Origin: Cochlodiniinecator piscidefendens
GTDB taxonomy: Bacteria > Pseudomonadota > Alphaproteobacteria > Rhodobacterales > Rhodobacteraceae
DNA length: 64,000 nucleotides
Direction: 5' to 3'
Assembly: GCF_011326755.1 (NCBI RefSeq)
Contig: NZ_JAAOIE010000005.1
Location: 124,001-188,000 of the forward strand
A model generated the notes under the pieces. That model saw only the letters and a program-made list of their open reading frames with translations. It searched no databases and was not told the origin of the DNA. Position numbers and translations under genes: made by a program. Positions 1 through 7,823 of the stretch are shown here, in pieces (within the stretch, counting starts at the first letter, position 1; each line of letters starts with the position of its first letter).

Positions 1-280
1 TGATGCAGGGCGTGTCGGTGGCACCTTGATCCTTCAATACTTCCAAGCGCAGATGCCCATCAAGCAGCGTGTATTGAGTCGGATCTTGTCGATCACGGGT
101 CACGACGATCGGTTCGACAAGGCCGATCTCTGTAATGGATGCGACAATCCGTTTGAACTTGACCGTTTCCTTCGTTTGCGGGGTCACAACATAAAGTGGC
201 GCAATATTATCGAAGGTGATGCGTCGTAAGGCGCACTCGAATGCGGCGGCAACGATCTGTTCTTCGTCTCTAGTTGTCAT
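1..280 (-). CDS. ParB/RepB-like partition protein, 3' part beyond window
   Basis: The minus strand from 280 reads MTTRDEEQIVAAAFECALRR and stays open to the window edge (93 codons seen). The visible part is the N-terminal half of a ParB-like nuclease/CTPase fold: a stretch predicting 'I.EIGLVEPIVVTRD' followed by 'LLDGHLRLEVLKDQG', equivalent to the ParB box that binds nucleotide in this family. Its ATG overlaps the TGA of the upstream ParB-like gene (ATGA, 277-280), so the two are translationally coupled. Adjacent pairs of ParB-like genes behind a serine recombinase are a recurrent cassette in Alphaproteobacteria. Function on a chromosome is unknown. The C-terminal half lies outside the window, so completeness cannot be judged. 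Confidence 0.8.
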   Translation of the reverse strand, partial: MTTRDEEQIVAAAFECALRRITFDNIAPLYVVTPQTKETVKFKRIVASITEIGLVEPIVVTRDRQDPTQYTLLDGHLRLEVLKDQGATDTPCI

Positions 281-1179
281 GTCATTGCCCCGTTAATGCG
301 GGTCAATCGATCTGCGATTGTCTTGGGAATATTGGACAGGCCTTCGGCGCGCAAAAGCGTCACAAAGTTTTCGTCTGAAAGCAGCGTCTTCAAGGATTGG
401 GTCAGAAACATGATTTCGCTTCGTGTCGCCCCAGCCTTACGCAGCAGGATTTTCTTCTTTTCCACATCGTTTTGATAGGTCCGTAGCAACGTTTCGACGG
501 AAAGATTTGTCCGTGACCGCTTGTCCGAGGCCCCACGGCCTTTGCCGAATTGTTTGCGCGTTTCAACCAAGCGCTTCGCCGCCATCAGACGACCACCGCG
601 CAAAACCTTGCTTTCATAGGCCTGACGCAGCACCGTCTGTACGCCAACATCATCGGCCTCGGCGATATCAACGGCGACGCTGACCGGAATTCTCCCGCTT
701 TCAACAGCGCGCAGGAGCCGGTGTTCATGGCTTTCCAACAATCGAATGACACCGTGCACGTATTTGCTTGATAGCTGGGTCTTCGCGCCGATTTCTCGTT
801 CAGAGTATCCACTGTCTTTGAGGCGTTTGATATCCCTCAGTAGATCAAGCGAGTGGTGCTGCCTGCGCGCGAGGTTTTCGACCAAGCTCATCACAAGACA
901 ATCCTCTGAGCTGGCGGTGATGACAACTGCCGGTATTTTGTCTTGTTTTAAGACCTTGAAGGCCTCCAATCGACCTTGGCCACAGACCAATTCGTATGTC
1001 AGGCCATCGCTCTCATCATCCTTGCGGGCGGCAACAGTGATTGGGCGCTTTAGGCCAAGCTCAGCAATGTTTGCGACGATTCCATCAAAGGCCTTTTGAT
1101 TTCGGATACGCGGATTGACCACAGTGATCGCATCTACAGCAATGAGTTCAGTATGTTCTGGTGACGCGTCAGGCATCAT
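277..1179 (-). CDS. ParB/RepB/Spo0J family partition protein
   Basis: A 300-residue protein. Residues about 15-105 form the ParB N-terminal domain (ITVVNPRIRNQKAFDGIV, then ELGLKRPITVAAR and the box LVCGQGRLEAFKVL, then SLVENLARRQ). Residues 110-165 are a helix-turn-helix (YSEREIGAKTQLSSKYV) and the C-terminus resembles plasmid RepB proteins. Family members bind centromere-like sites next to a ParA ATPase; no ParA is present here, so a role as DNA-binding accessory of a mobile element is as likely as partition. The ATG (1179) overlaps the recombinase stop (TGA 1176-1178), and its own stop overlaps the next ParB-like ATG, giving a three-gene coupled operon. Confidence 0.85.
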   Translation of the reverse strand: MMPDASPEHTELIAVDAITVVNPRIRNQKAFDGIVANIAELGLKRPITVAARKDDESDGLTYELVCGQGRLEAFKVLKQDKIPAVVITASSEDCLVMSLVENLARRQHHSLDLLRDIKRLKDSGYSEREIGAKTQLSSKYVHGVIRLLESHEHRLLRAVESGRIPVSVAVDIAEADDVGVQTVLRQAYESKVLRGGRLMAAKRLVETRKQFGKGRGASDKRSRTNLSVETLLRTYQNDVEKKKILLRKAGATRSEIMFLTQSLKTLLSDENFVTLLRAEGLSNIPKTIADRLTRINGAMT

Positions 1180-2483
1180 GCGACCTCCAAGATTGAGGTG
1201 CGCTCACACATCGCAAAGAAATGGGCGAGGTCATCAAATCGGTAAGCGTCCAGCGACAAACCGTTGGTTTCTGAAAGGCGGAGTTTGGAAAACGTCATAT
1301 CCGCAGTTGGCAGCAGGTAGAAATCGAGCGGCGTCTCATTCGCTTGATCCATGCGCGCGACAACCGTGATGTCTGGCAAAAGACCGGTATCTAACCTAAT
1401 GTTCCATCGATACGCGCCGGCATCGGTCTGTGTACATCTGGCGATAACAACAGAGGCAGAAAATTCTTGATTGATGGTCAGAAGGCCCGTCTTGGTATCC
1501 TGCTGGACCAACCCGCCAACCTGTTCGATTCCACCTACCGTATCATGGATGGTCCCGGCATGGATTTTACGCAGACGTTTGTTGATTTCAATGTGTCGGT
1601 AATCCCTGTCAGGGGTAAAACCGACCAACTTGTACGCTCTGAGTAAGCTACCAAACCTGCTTTGATATGCCCCACTGGACGGCAACGTGCTGGCTTCGTT
1701 GATGACGATACCAGATAGAAAGCCATGCGTTTCCAGCGCCTCCCGCAGTCCATCTAGCATTTCTTTGTCAGAATATCGGTGTGCTTTGGCAGCAAAGATG
1801 GCTTTGGCGGCGGTAAATAACCCAGCATCGACAATCGCTTCAAACGCACCTTCGGATCTGACCCAGTTATCTGGATTATTGCGCACATGGCGCTTTTTCA
1901 ATTTGAAGGAATGGCGGTTCCAGATGTTGTTGCCGATGTACTTTTCGTTTGAGAGCAGCTGTCGCACGACGGACGGTGTCCAGTCCCGGTCCAAATCTGT
2001 TTTGATACCCTCGGCGTTAAGATCGGCGGCGATCATAACCTCGGATTGATTGTCATCGACAAAGTTACGGAAGATCTGGTTCACAACTGCGATCTCGTCA
2101 TCCGGGCCCGGTACGAGCGTCACACGGTCAGTCTGAATACTCTTATGTTCGCCTCGCGTTAGAATACCTTTCTGGTTGCCAGCTCCATCGATCAGCATCC
2201 GCCGCAGGCCGTACCCAGGCGGGCCACCTTGTCTGTAGCCCATTTCAATCAGCCGTGACTGACCAGCAAAGACCTTTTGCGACAGCTCACGGCTGTACTC
2301 ACCGGCCATTGCGCGTTTGACGCCTTTAACGATGGTAGAAACTGGACTGCCATCATTCCCGGAGCCTAAAGCCAACCAAGAATGGTAGGTGGCCAGTTCA
2401 AAACGGTAAGACGGCTCTTCGGATTTTGCATTGGTCGAGTGGCCGGTATGGGCCGTTGCCGATGGTAAGGGATGGTATGACAC
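1176..2483 (-). pseudogene. Large serine recombinase lacking catalytic domain
   Basis: A 435-residue open frame. From residue 43 on it matches the linker helix and 'Recombinase' domain of large serine recombinases (NDGSPVSTIVKGVKRAM, then GYRQGGPPGYGLRR, LLSNEKYIGNN and the C-terminal segment FGSLLRAYKLVGF). Intact relatives carry about 125 extra N-terminal residues with the catalytic serine (resolvase domain) directly before 'NDGSPVST'; here the first 42 residues show no such motif. The homology therefore breaks near 2357, and the sequence beyond it leads into the oppositely oriented DUF1415 gene. The protein should bind DNA at most and cannot catalyse strand exchange. It is still open and coupled to the ParB-like genes, so expression as a truncated DNA-binding protein is possible. 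Confidence 0.85.
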
Positions 2484-2596
2484 TATATAGACGACTGTGA
2501 CTGCGCCAAGTCGATGGTTTTGATTTTCGCAAACAAAAAGGGATCTATCCTATCAATAAGTTTGACCTTAAAACGCTATCAATCGCTCATCAAGAC

Positions 2597-3127
2597 GTGG
2601 TTAAAAACACCCGCCGGTGGCTTAAACAAATGGTAGTCGGATTAAATCTATGTCCATTTTCCCCTAGCGTCATAGCGCGTGACCAAGTGTATTATGCCGT
2701 ATGTGATGCCTCCACCGATGCACAGCTAAAGCAGTTCTATGTGAGTGAATTGCAGCGTCTGCTTGGGGCCAACGAAAATGACATTGCCACGAGCTTGCTC
2801 ATGTTTCCCCAAGGTCTAGAAAAGTTCGATGATTACCTCGACTTACTCGATTGGTTTCAGCAGCTCTTGGAGCAAGCAGACCTGACAGAGCATGTGCAAT
2901 TGGCATCCTTTCATCCTCAATATCAATTTGAGGGGGTGGCGGCAGACGATCTTAGCCACTTTACCAATCGCGCGCCCTATCCAACCATACACCTTCTGCG
3001 TCAAGATCAGATGACGAAAGTCCTCGCTCAGGTTTTGGATCCCGAGAAGATTTATATAGATAACATAAAAACATTGAATAAACTTGGTCGTCGACAGGTC
3101 GAGGAACTTTGCCCCTGGGGTACATAA
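2597..3127 (+). CDS. DUF1415 family protein
   Basis: 176 residues from a GTG start. Signature segments of DUF1415 are present in order: TRRWLKQMVVGLNLCPF (residues 5-21), LLMFPQGLEKFDDYLDLL, VQLASFHPQYQFEG and the Thr-Asn-Arg motif in FTNRAPYPTIHLLR, and a C-terminal KTLNKLGRRQVEEL. The function of the family is unknown. Most members I know are from Gamma- and Betaproteobacteria. The frame is open back to 2501 without any ATG, GTG or TTG upstream of 2597, and relatives start about 10-15 residues before the TRRW segment, so the native start may have been cut off at the junction with the truncated recombinase. Low-GC, non-neighbour-like codon use (TTA, ATA, AAA) also suggests transfer. Confidence 0.8.
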   Translation: MVKNTRRWLKQMVVGLNLCPFSPSVIARDQVYYAVCDASTDAQLKQFYVSELQRLLGANENDIATSLLMFPQGLEKFDDYLDLLDWFQQLLEQADLTEHVQLASFHPQYQFEGVAADDLSHFTNRAPYPTIHLLRQDQMTKVLAQVLDPEKIYIDNIKTLNKLGRRQVEELCPWGT

Positions 3128-3143
3128 TACCTGTTTTGCATCG

Positions 3144-3174
3144 CCGTGTAGCCACGCACGGTGTCAGTTTTTTT
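3144..3174 (+). terminator. Possible Rho-independent terminator after DUF1415 gene
   Basis: Seventeen bases after the stop codon a short stem (CCGTG 3144-3148 with CACGG 3157-3161) is followed by TGTCAG and a seven-T run at 3168-3174. The stem is only five base pairs and the T run is offset by six bases, so this is a weak call. Confidence 0.4.
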
Positions 3175-3298
3175 GCCCCAAAGGCATCTTAAACTAAGAG
3201 ATAGTTTGACCAAGATCTGCTTTTGGGATGCTGCGTTTCAGCATGGATAGACCGGCCAAAGGTCCGCAATGGGCCGCCTGCAACAGCGGCCCGCGTTC

Positions 3299-3931
3299 TT
3301 AGATATCAATGGCTTCGGAGATCGACAGTGCATCTTCGAGTTCGACACCCAGATATCGAACAGTGCTGTCCATCTTGGTGTGCCCAAGCAAAAGCTGGAC
3401 TGCACGCAAGTTGCCCGTCTTCTTGTAGATCTGCGTGACTTTGGTCCTACGCATCGAATGGGTCCCAAAGGCCGTCGCCTCAAGGCCAATGGAGGTGACC
3501 CAATCGCGAACGATCCGTGCATATTGCCTCGTAGAAATGTGCAGCCGCTCGTGAAACCGGCCTGGCCAGAGATATTCAGATCCTACCATAAGGGGATCTT
3601 CCATCCAATTTGTGACAGACGCCCGTGTCCCCTCTGATATCTCGAAGCGAACGGGCTTTCGTGTCTTGCTCTGCAAAACGGAAGCCCGTTCCTTGATCTG
3701 GCCTGAAGCCATAACATCGGCGACTTGCATCCGAATAAGATCACACCCGCGAAGTTTACTGTCGATTGCCATGTTGAACAGCGCGAGATCGCGGTGGTTT
3801 TCCGCCAACTCCAGACGGACGCGGATCGCCCACACGTGCTTTGGCTTGAGTGGGCGTTTCTGACCGACGATGCGTCCTTTGTTCCAAGCCGGGCGAAGAG
3901 CGCGAATGGCAGGTAAGTTTGGTGTTTCCAT
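3299..3931 (-). CDS. Tyrosine recombinase/integrase, short form
   Basis: 210 residues containing essentially only the catalytic domain of the phage-integrase family. The catalytic residues are all visible: Arg in DSKLRGCDLIRMQ (about residue 60), the His-x-x-Arg box in GTHSMRRTKV, the second His in LLLGHTKMDS and the nucleophilic Tyr in VRYLGVE near the C-terminus. The short length without an arm-binding domain is typical of a widespread alphaproteobacterial integrase group found on plasmids and islands. Start ATG 3931 is preceded by GGAGG at good spacing. Together with the serine-recombinase remnant at 1.2-2.5 kb it marks an island edge. No tRNA or attachment repeat is visible next to it. 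Confidence 0.9.
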   Translation of the reverse strand: METPNLPAIRALRPAWNKGRIVGQKRPLKPKHVWAIRVRLELAENHRDLALFNMAIDSKLRGCDLIRMQVADVMASGQIKERASVLQSKTRKPVRFEISEGTRASVTNWMEDPLMVGSEYLWPGRFHERLHISTRQYARIVRDWVTSIGLEATAFGTHSMRRTKVTQIYKKTGNLRAVQLLLGHTKMDSTVRYLGVELEDALSISEAIDI

Positions 3932-4125
3932 GACTGATCCTCCGATCCGCCAATCCCTCCCAAAGCGACAACCTGACGTTGACGAGGCAATGTATCACAA
4001 TATGCTGCGCTGCATCCGATGCCCGGATAGAGCCCAGAACAACCGATGCTGCGGGCTGTACAAAGGGCGGCTTTCTGGATTTTATTTTGATCTGCTCAAC
4101 TGTATCAGTTTGGGGCGACACATCA

Positions 4126-5655
4126 TCAAAATGGTTCACACTTGCTACGCTGATCTTCCAAGTTGCTTTCCGATTTGACTAGTGTTTTCGCAACCTCAAT
4201 CACACATGCAAGATCAAACGGTTCGTCGCCCTCCTTCCCAATTGGGAGCACAGGACAAATCGCTTCGTATGCTTTACGCACGCCGTCACCAAGATCAAAG
4301 ATAGGGATACGACGGCGATGAATGGCCCAGATCGCAATGCTTAATTCAATCGCGACAATTTTCCATCCGGTATCAATCTGGCGCTGTAAATCATGGACTG
4401 CGTGGAGCGCATGCCCTGAGGTATCCTCGACGCCATCTGCTAGTTGCCCAACTGAAATAAGCAAATGAGGCCTAGCCCATATCTTTGTTGACGTTACAAG
4501 AGAGGCTGCAATGTGACCCAAGTTGAGAAACTGAACACCTCCTGTGGCATGACCATCCCCTTCAGCCAACCCCGTTGGGAGGCCTGAAAATGTGGGCCAT
4601 TGCAGTTTTTGAATGCGTTCCCCTGACAAATCAGCAAGTTTCCCAAGGGCTTGCCGCAAGGTATCAAGAGCAAGTGTCAGGCGCGTCGTGTCCATGTTTG
4701 CATGGGAATTCGGCCCACGTATTTCGGGGTCAATAATCGGGTTGTCATTGACTGAGTTGAGCTCTTGATTCCAAATTTCTTCGGACTGACCCACAATTTC
4801 GTCCACTGCGCCATGCACTTGGGACAAGGTTCGAAAACTAAGCGGATCTTGCAAAAAGCGAGCTTCGCCCTGTGTCCAAAGTTTTGATCCTTTCAAATGA
4901 GAACGAATACGCGCAGCACTGGCGCGTTGACCCGGACGGCGATGAACACGATTTACCGCTTCGGATAAAGCGCTGACGTTGCCGCGAAAACCCTCCATTG
5001 TTGCAGCCGCGGTCAGATCGTTTAGGGCCAACAACTGCTTTAACTCGACAATAGCAAAGGCACCAAGCGCTAACGTCACCGCATTGTGGTTGATCAGCGA
5101 AAGAGTTTCTTTTGCCTTAGGCAAGTTTCGCGCCTTCGCCGCGTCAAGGGATAAAAGCCACACTGCCATTTGTGCCAACGGAACAAGATCAGAGGCACCG
5201 ACCGAGCCGCTCGCGTCGATTTCGGGCATGTTCTCTTTATTGCAAGCCTCGGTCATTGTTTGTAGCAAGTCTTGACTTACCCCCGAGTGGCCTTGTGCAA
5301 ACTCATTGATCATGATGATAAGCGCAGCCCGAATAGCCTCACCAGAAAGCAATGGGCCAGGTACACGAGTTGCATGCGCACGTACCAAACGCATATTATA
5401 TTGAGCGACTTCTTTTTCAGAGACGACAAAGTCTTTTTGAGATCCAACTCCAGTAGTCACGCCGTAGGCTGGAACTTTCTTGCGGACAATTTCGTCCACA
5501 ATATCACGCTGTTGTTGTACGATTTCCCAACAAGACTTCTGAACGCCTACTGGCAAATTTTGACTGACGATATCTGCTAGAATATCGCAATTCAAATCAC
5601 ATCCGTTGAGAAAAACTTTCTGGTTCAAAGCGGGTATTGCTGCAGTCGTTTTCAT
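4126..5655 (-). CDS. HAL/PAL-type aromatic amino acid lyase homologue, altered MIO motif
   Basis: 509 residues of the histidine/phenylalanine ammonia-lyase family. Visible landmarks: the catalytic-loop Tyr in VPAYGVTTGVGS (about residue 64), the prosthetic-group region DASGSVGASDLVPLAQMA (about residues 150-167), and NSVNDNPII. Normal enzymes have Ala-Ser-Gly-Asp-Leu and cyclise Ala-Ser-Gly into the MIO electrophile; here the Gly is missing and the triad is Ala-Ser-Asp (codons 5188-5196). Other conserved spots (the usual His after 'S' in the substrate loop, the Q..YS.R box) are also changed. It may therefore be a divergent clade with another reaction, or inactive. ATG 5655 is chosen because GGAGAA lies seven bases upstream. 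No other hut genes (hutU, hutI, hutG) are nearby, so histidine catabolism is unlikely. Confidence 0.8.
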   Translation of the reverse strand: MKTTAAIPALNQKVFLNGCDLNCDILADIVSQNLPVGVQKSCWEIVQQQRDIVDEIVRKKVPAYGVTTGVGSQKDFVVSEKEVAQYNMRLVRAHATRVPGPLLSGEAIRAALIIMINEFAQGHSGVSQDLLQTMTEACNKENMPEIDASGSVGASDLVPLAQMAVWLLSLDAAKARNLPKAKETLSLINHNAVTLALGAFAIVELKQLLALNDLTAAATMEGFRGNVSALSEAVNRVHRRPGQRASAARIRSHLKGSKLWTQGEARFLQDPLSFRTLSQVHGAVDEIVGQSEEIWNQELNSVNDNPIIDPEIRGPNSHANMDTTRLTLALDTLRQALGKLADLSGERIQKLQWPTFSGLPTGLAEGDGHATGGVQFLNLGHIAASLVTSTKIWARPHLLISVGQLADGVEDTSGHALHAVHDLQRQIDTGWKIVAIELSIAIWAIHRRRIPIFDLGDGVRKAYEAICPVLPIGKEGDEPFDLACVIEVAKTLVKSESNLEDQRSKCEPF

Positions 5656-6753
5656 CAAATTCTCCGGGCACCGGCCAAGAGCCGTGTTGAGTTACTAAGT
5701 TCAGATCGCCTGACAAAATTGTAGAAACGACCCGATAAAATCTTAGTGATGGGTGAAGTAAGATTGTCGAAACTTTGCAAGCAGAAACGCACTACCATCG
5801 TATTTGTCAACATCGAAGACGGGGCCTGCCGGTGTGAAAACTTCACTGACGGCAGAAAATCGTGTTGAGTTCGCTCGCAATTGTAAGCTGACATTCGCGC
5901 GCTCGCGGCCAAACTCCATGCGTCGTGGCGGACTAACCAGGGACCAAAATTGTCACAGCATTTAGATTTTTTGTGGAAATTACCTTCATATATCTGCATC
6001 TAACCATAGCTTGGTAAACCTTGGGTAGGGTGCTTTCTGTTAGCGTTACAGCCTTGTGGTGTTGATATAGATCAATGACGTAGTGAGAATGAAAGGCCAG
6101 CCCGTCGAGTGGTTAATCGAGGTCACTGCGCTTATGTTGGCCCGTCAATACTGGGCGCCGTTTTCATGCTCTCTCACACGCCAATAGTGATCTTCGGAAG
6201 CAAACGGGCCTACACGCTCCAATGCGTTACAACTTATCTCAAAGTTGCTTTGTGCTTGATCAGGGTTTTCCATAGTAGGATTTAGTTCGCGGCGACGATG
6301 TTCCTTTTTGAAAACTCATGAGTTATGGCGCGTACCTGCTGATGATCTGAAAAGGTGGGCAGTGCGAACAACAGTTCGACACCAATATGAGGTTTGATCT
6401 AGCTTGCATACGGCACTTGAATGTCAAAGGTGTGCCCAATCTAAATCGCGAATAGCGAAGTGTTTGGGGAGGCATTTTAGACACATTTACAAACGCGTGC
6501 CACAGACTGAAATCAGGCCGCAAGAGACGATCTGTAAAAGTACGTTAAGTCCTGTTCCGCAGTCTTTATTGATGTCAAATTGCTGCACGGTGTATGGATA
6601 GTAGGCTCAGAACTAGCCACATGTTCTGCCGCCCTAGACAGGTGTCTAGGAGGGGTAAATGCTCCTTGAAACAACGCATAATATGTATGAAGGTCTTTGC
6701 GAGGCACCCCAACTTGGTGGTGCGTCTAATGTTTCAGCCGGTGCTATTTTTAT
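5656..6753. other. 1.1 kb without convincing genes
   Basis: Only short, low-quality frames occur. The longest (5655-5999, minus) has no ribosome site and a composition unlike a real protein. No tRNA, repeat or transposase remnant was recognised. The one clear element is the FNR-type box at 6062-6075. Confidence 0.6.
6062..6075. promoter_or_regulatory. FNR/FnrL-type box
   Basis: TTGATATAGATCAA is a perfect match to the symmetric consensus TTGAT-N4-ATCAA bound by FNR-family oxygen regulators. It lies 407 bases upstream of the lyase (minus) and 679 bases upstream of the secreted protein at 6754 (plus), which is far for a direct role. A 32-codon frame begins at 6089 just downstream but has no other support. 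Confidence 0.5.
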
Positions 6754-7650
6754 ATGACTTTGAATTACTTAAAGACAAACAACTTTTTTGCGATCTGCAC
6801 ACTCGTGGCAATGACGGCAACTGGTGCAACCGCGCAGAACGCGTATGGTGGGTATGACATTGCTGGGACACCGGGGGCGGTTGATCAAGATTATGCTAAC
6901 GTTAGGGGCTGGCAGGTCACGGCCTCCTATGTCGGGGGGCGGCTCGCCTATTGCTCTGCTGGTCGATACGCTGGCGGCAGCTATATGAGCATTGGTTACG
7001 ACGGTATGCAGTGGCAGCTTGCTGTGCCGATAGCAGGCCAATACAGCGACTGGTCGGGAACTTTGGAAATTGATGGTGATCAACGTTCTACGAGTGGCAA
7101 CGCGACCACGGGGAACACAATCGCATGGCTTGGTCTTAACGAGCTTGACCGACTGCAGCGAGGAAGCCAAGCGATTTTGAGCGTCGGAAGAGTTGATTAC
7201 GATTTTGACCTTTCCGGTGTGACCGCTAGTACTTTGAAGGTTTCGGAATGTTATCAGCACGGAGGTCAAGTTCCAGTGCAGGCAACTGCACCAGCGAACA
7301 CTGCGTCAACGCAAAACGGCAACGCAGCGACAGCGCGTGTAACTTGTGAAACCGTCTTCAACGGACCTTTTGCTTGCACCTTAACCCAACAACCCAGCGA
7401 GGGTTCCTATCTCGAAGTATTGACTGTGGATTCAGATGATCCAAACGCTGAACGCTATTTGATTAAACAAGTGAACGATGCGCAAATTGAGGTTTGGGTG
7501 TCGTATCCTGATGGCCTTCAGAGCTGGGATTACAAAGGGTATTGGCAGCCAGTTGCTCAGGATCAAGATTGTATGGAGCCTGCACCGAACCAAGGTCTGG
7601 CGGTTCAAGATGCCCTTGGGCAAGACGCATGGATGCTTTGCATTAGATAG
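6754..7650 (+). CDS. Secreted protein of unknown function
   Basis: 298 residues. The N-terminus (about residues 1-28: FFAICTLVAMTATGATAQ) is a Sec signal peptide with an Ala-x-Ala cleavage site. The mature part has a first domain of about 150 residues rich in Gly, Tyr and Ser (GGSYMSIGYDGMQWQLAVPI) and, after a Thr/Asn/Ala-rich linker near 180-195, a second domain with four cysteines (VTCETVFNGPFACTL, QDCMEP, MLC) that could pair in the periplasm. No family was recognised. It lies immediately upstream of a small hydrophobic frame and a membrane histidine kinase and may belong to the same signalling locus. No good Shine-Dalgarno is visible; the start is set by the signal peptide. Confidence 0.65.
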   Translation: MTLNYLKTNNFFAICTLVAMTATGATAQNAYGGYDIAGTPGAVDQDYANVRGWQVTASYVGGRLAYCSAGRYAGGSYMSIGYDGMQWQLAVPIAGQYSDWSGTLEIDGDQRSTSGNATTGNTIAWLGLNELDRLQRGSQAILSVGRVDYDFDLSGVTASTLKVSECYQHGGQVPVQATAPANTASTQNGNAATARVTCETVFNGPFACTLTQQPSEGSYLEVLTVDSDDPNAERYLIKQVNDAQIEVWVSYPDGLQSWDYKGYWQPVAQDQDCMEPAPNQGLAVQDALGQDAWMLCIR

Positions 7651-7659
7651 GTTCGCATT

Positions 7660-7803
7660 GTGATCACGTCAAAGGTAGGCAAGTTTCAGTTTGCTCTTCT
7701 TTTGGCGTTTTTGATGGGTCATTTCACTTTTCCCTTAGTACCCACGGGTGTTATTGATTTCCTAGATCGACAGAGTTTTGAGTTAACTAAAAATAAATTT
7801 TGA
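7660..7803 (+). CDS. Possible 47-residue membrane or secreted peptide
   Basis: A GTG-started frame of 47 codons encodes MITSKVGKFQFALLLAFLMG followed by a short polar tail ending ELTKNKF. The hydrophobic segment at residues 10-25 looks like a signal peptide or single membrane helix. It starts ten bases after the previous gene and ends just before the histidine kinase start, fitting a translated leader or small accessory protein. The ribosome site (ATAGG) is poor, so it may be chance. Confidence 0.35.
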   Translation: MITSKVGKFQFALLLAFLMGHFTFPLVPTGVIDFLDRQSFELTKNKF

Positions 7804-7823
7804 TACCAACCCAAGAGGTGAAC

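Noticed and set aside
3272-3293. GGGCCGC/GCGGCCC hairpin after the integrase
   Set aside because: Only seven pairs and no T run on either strand; not enough for a terminator or attachment-site call.
5655-5999. 114-codon frame upstream of the lyase, ending on its start codon
   Set aside because: No ribosome site, erratic composition (many Cys, Arg, Ser, Phe) and no recognisable domain; the overlap with the lyase ATG looks accidental.
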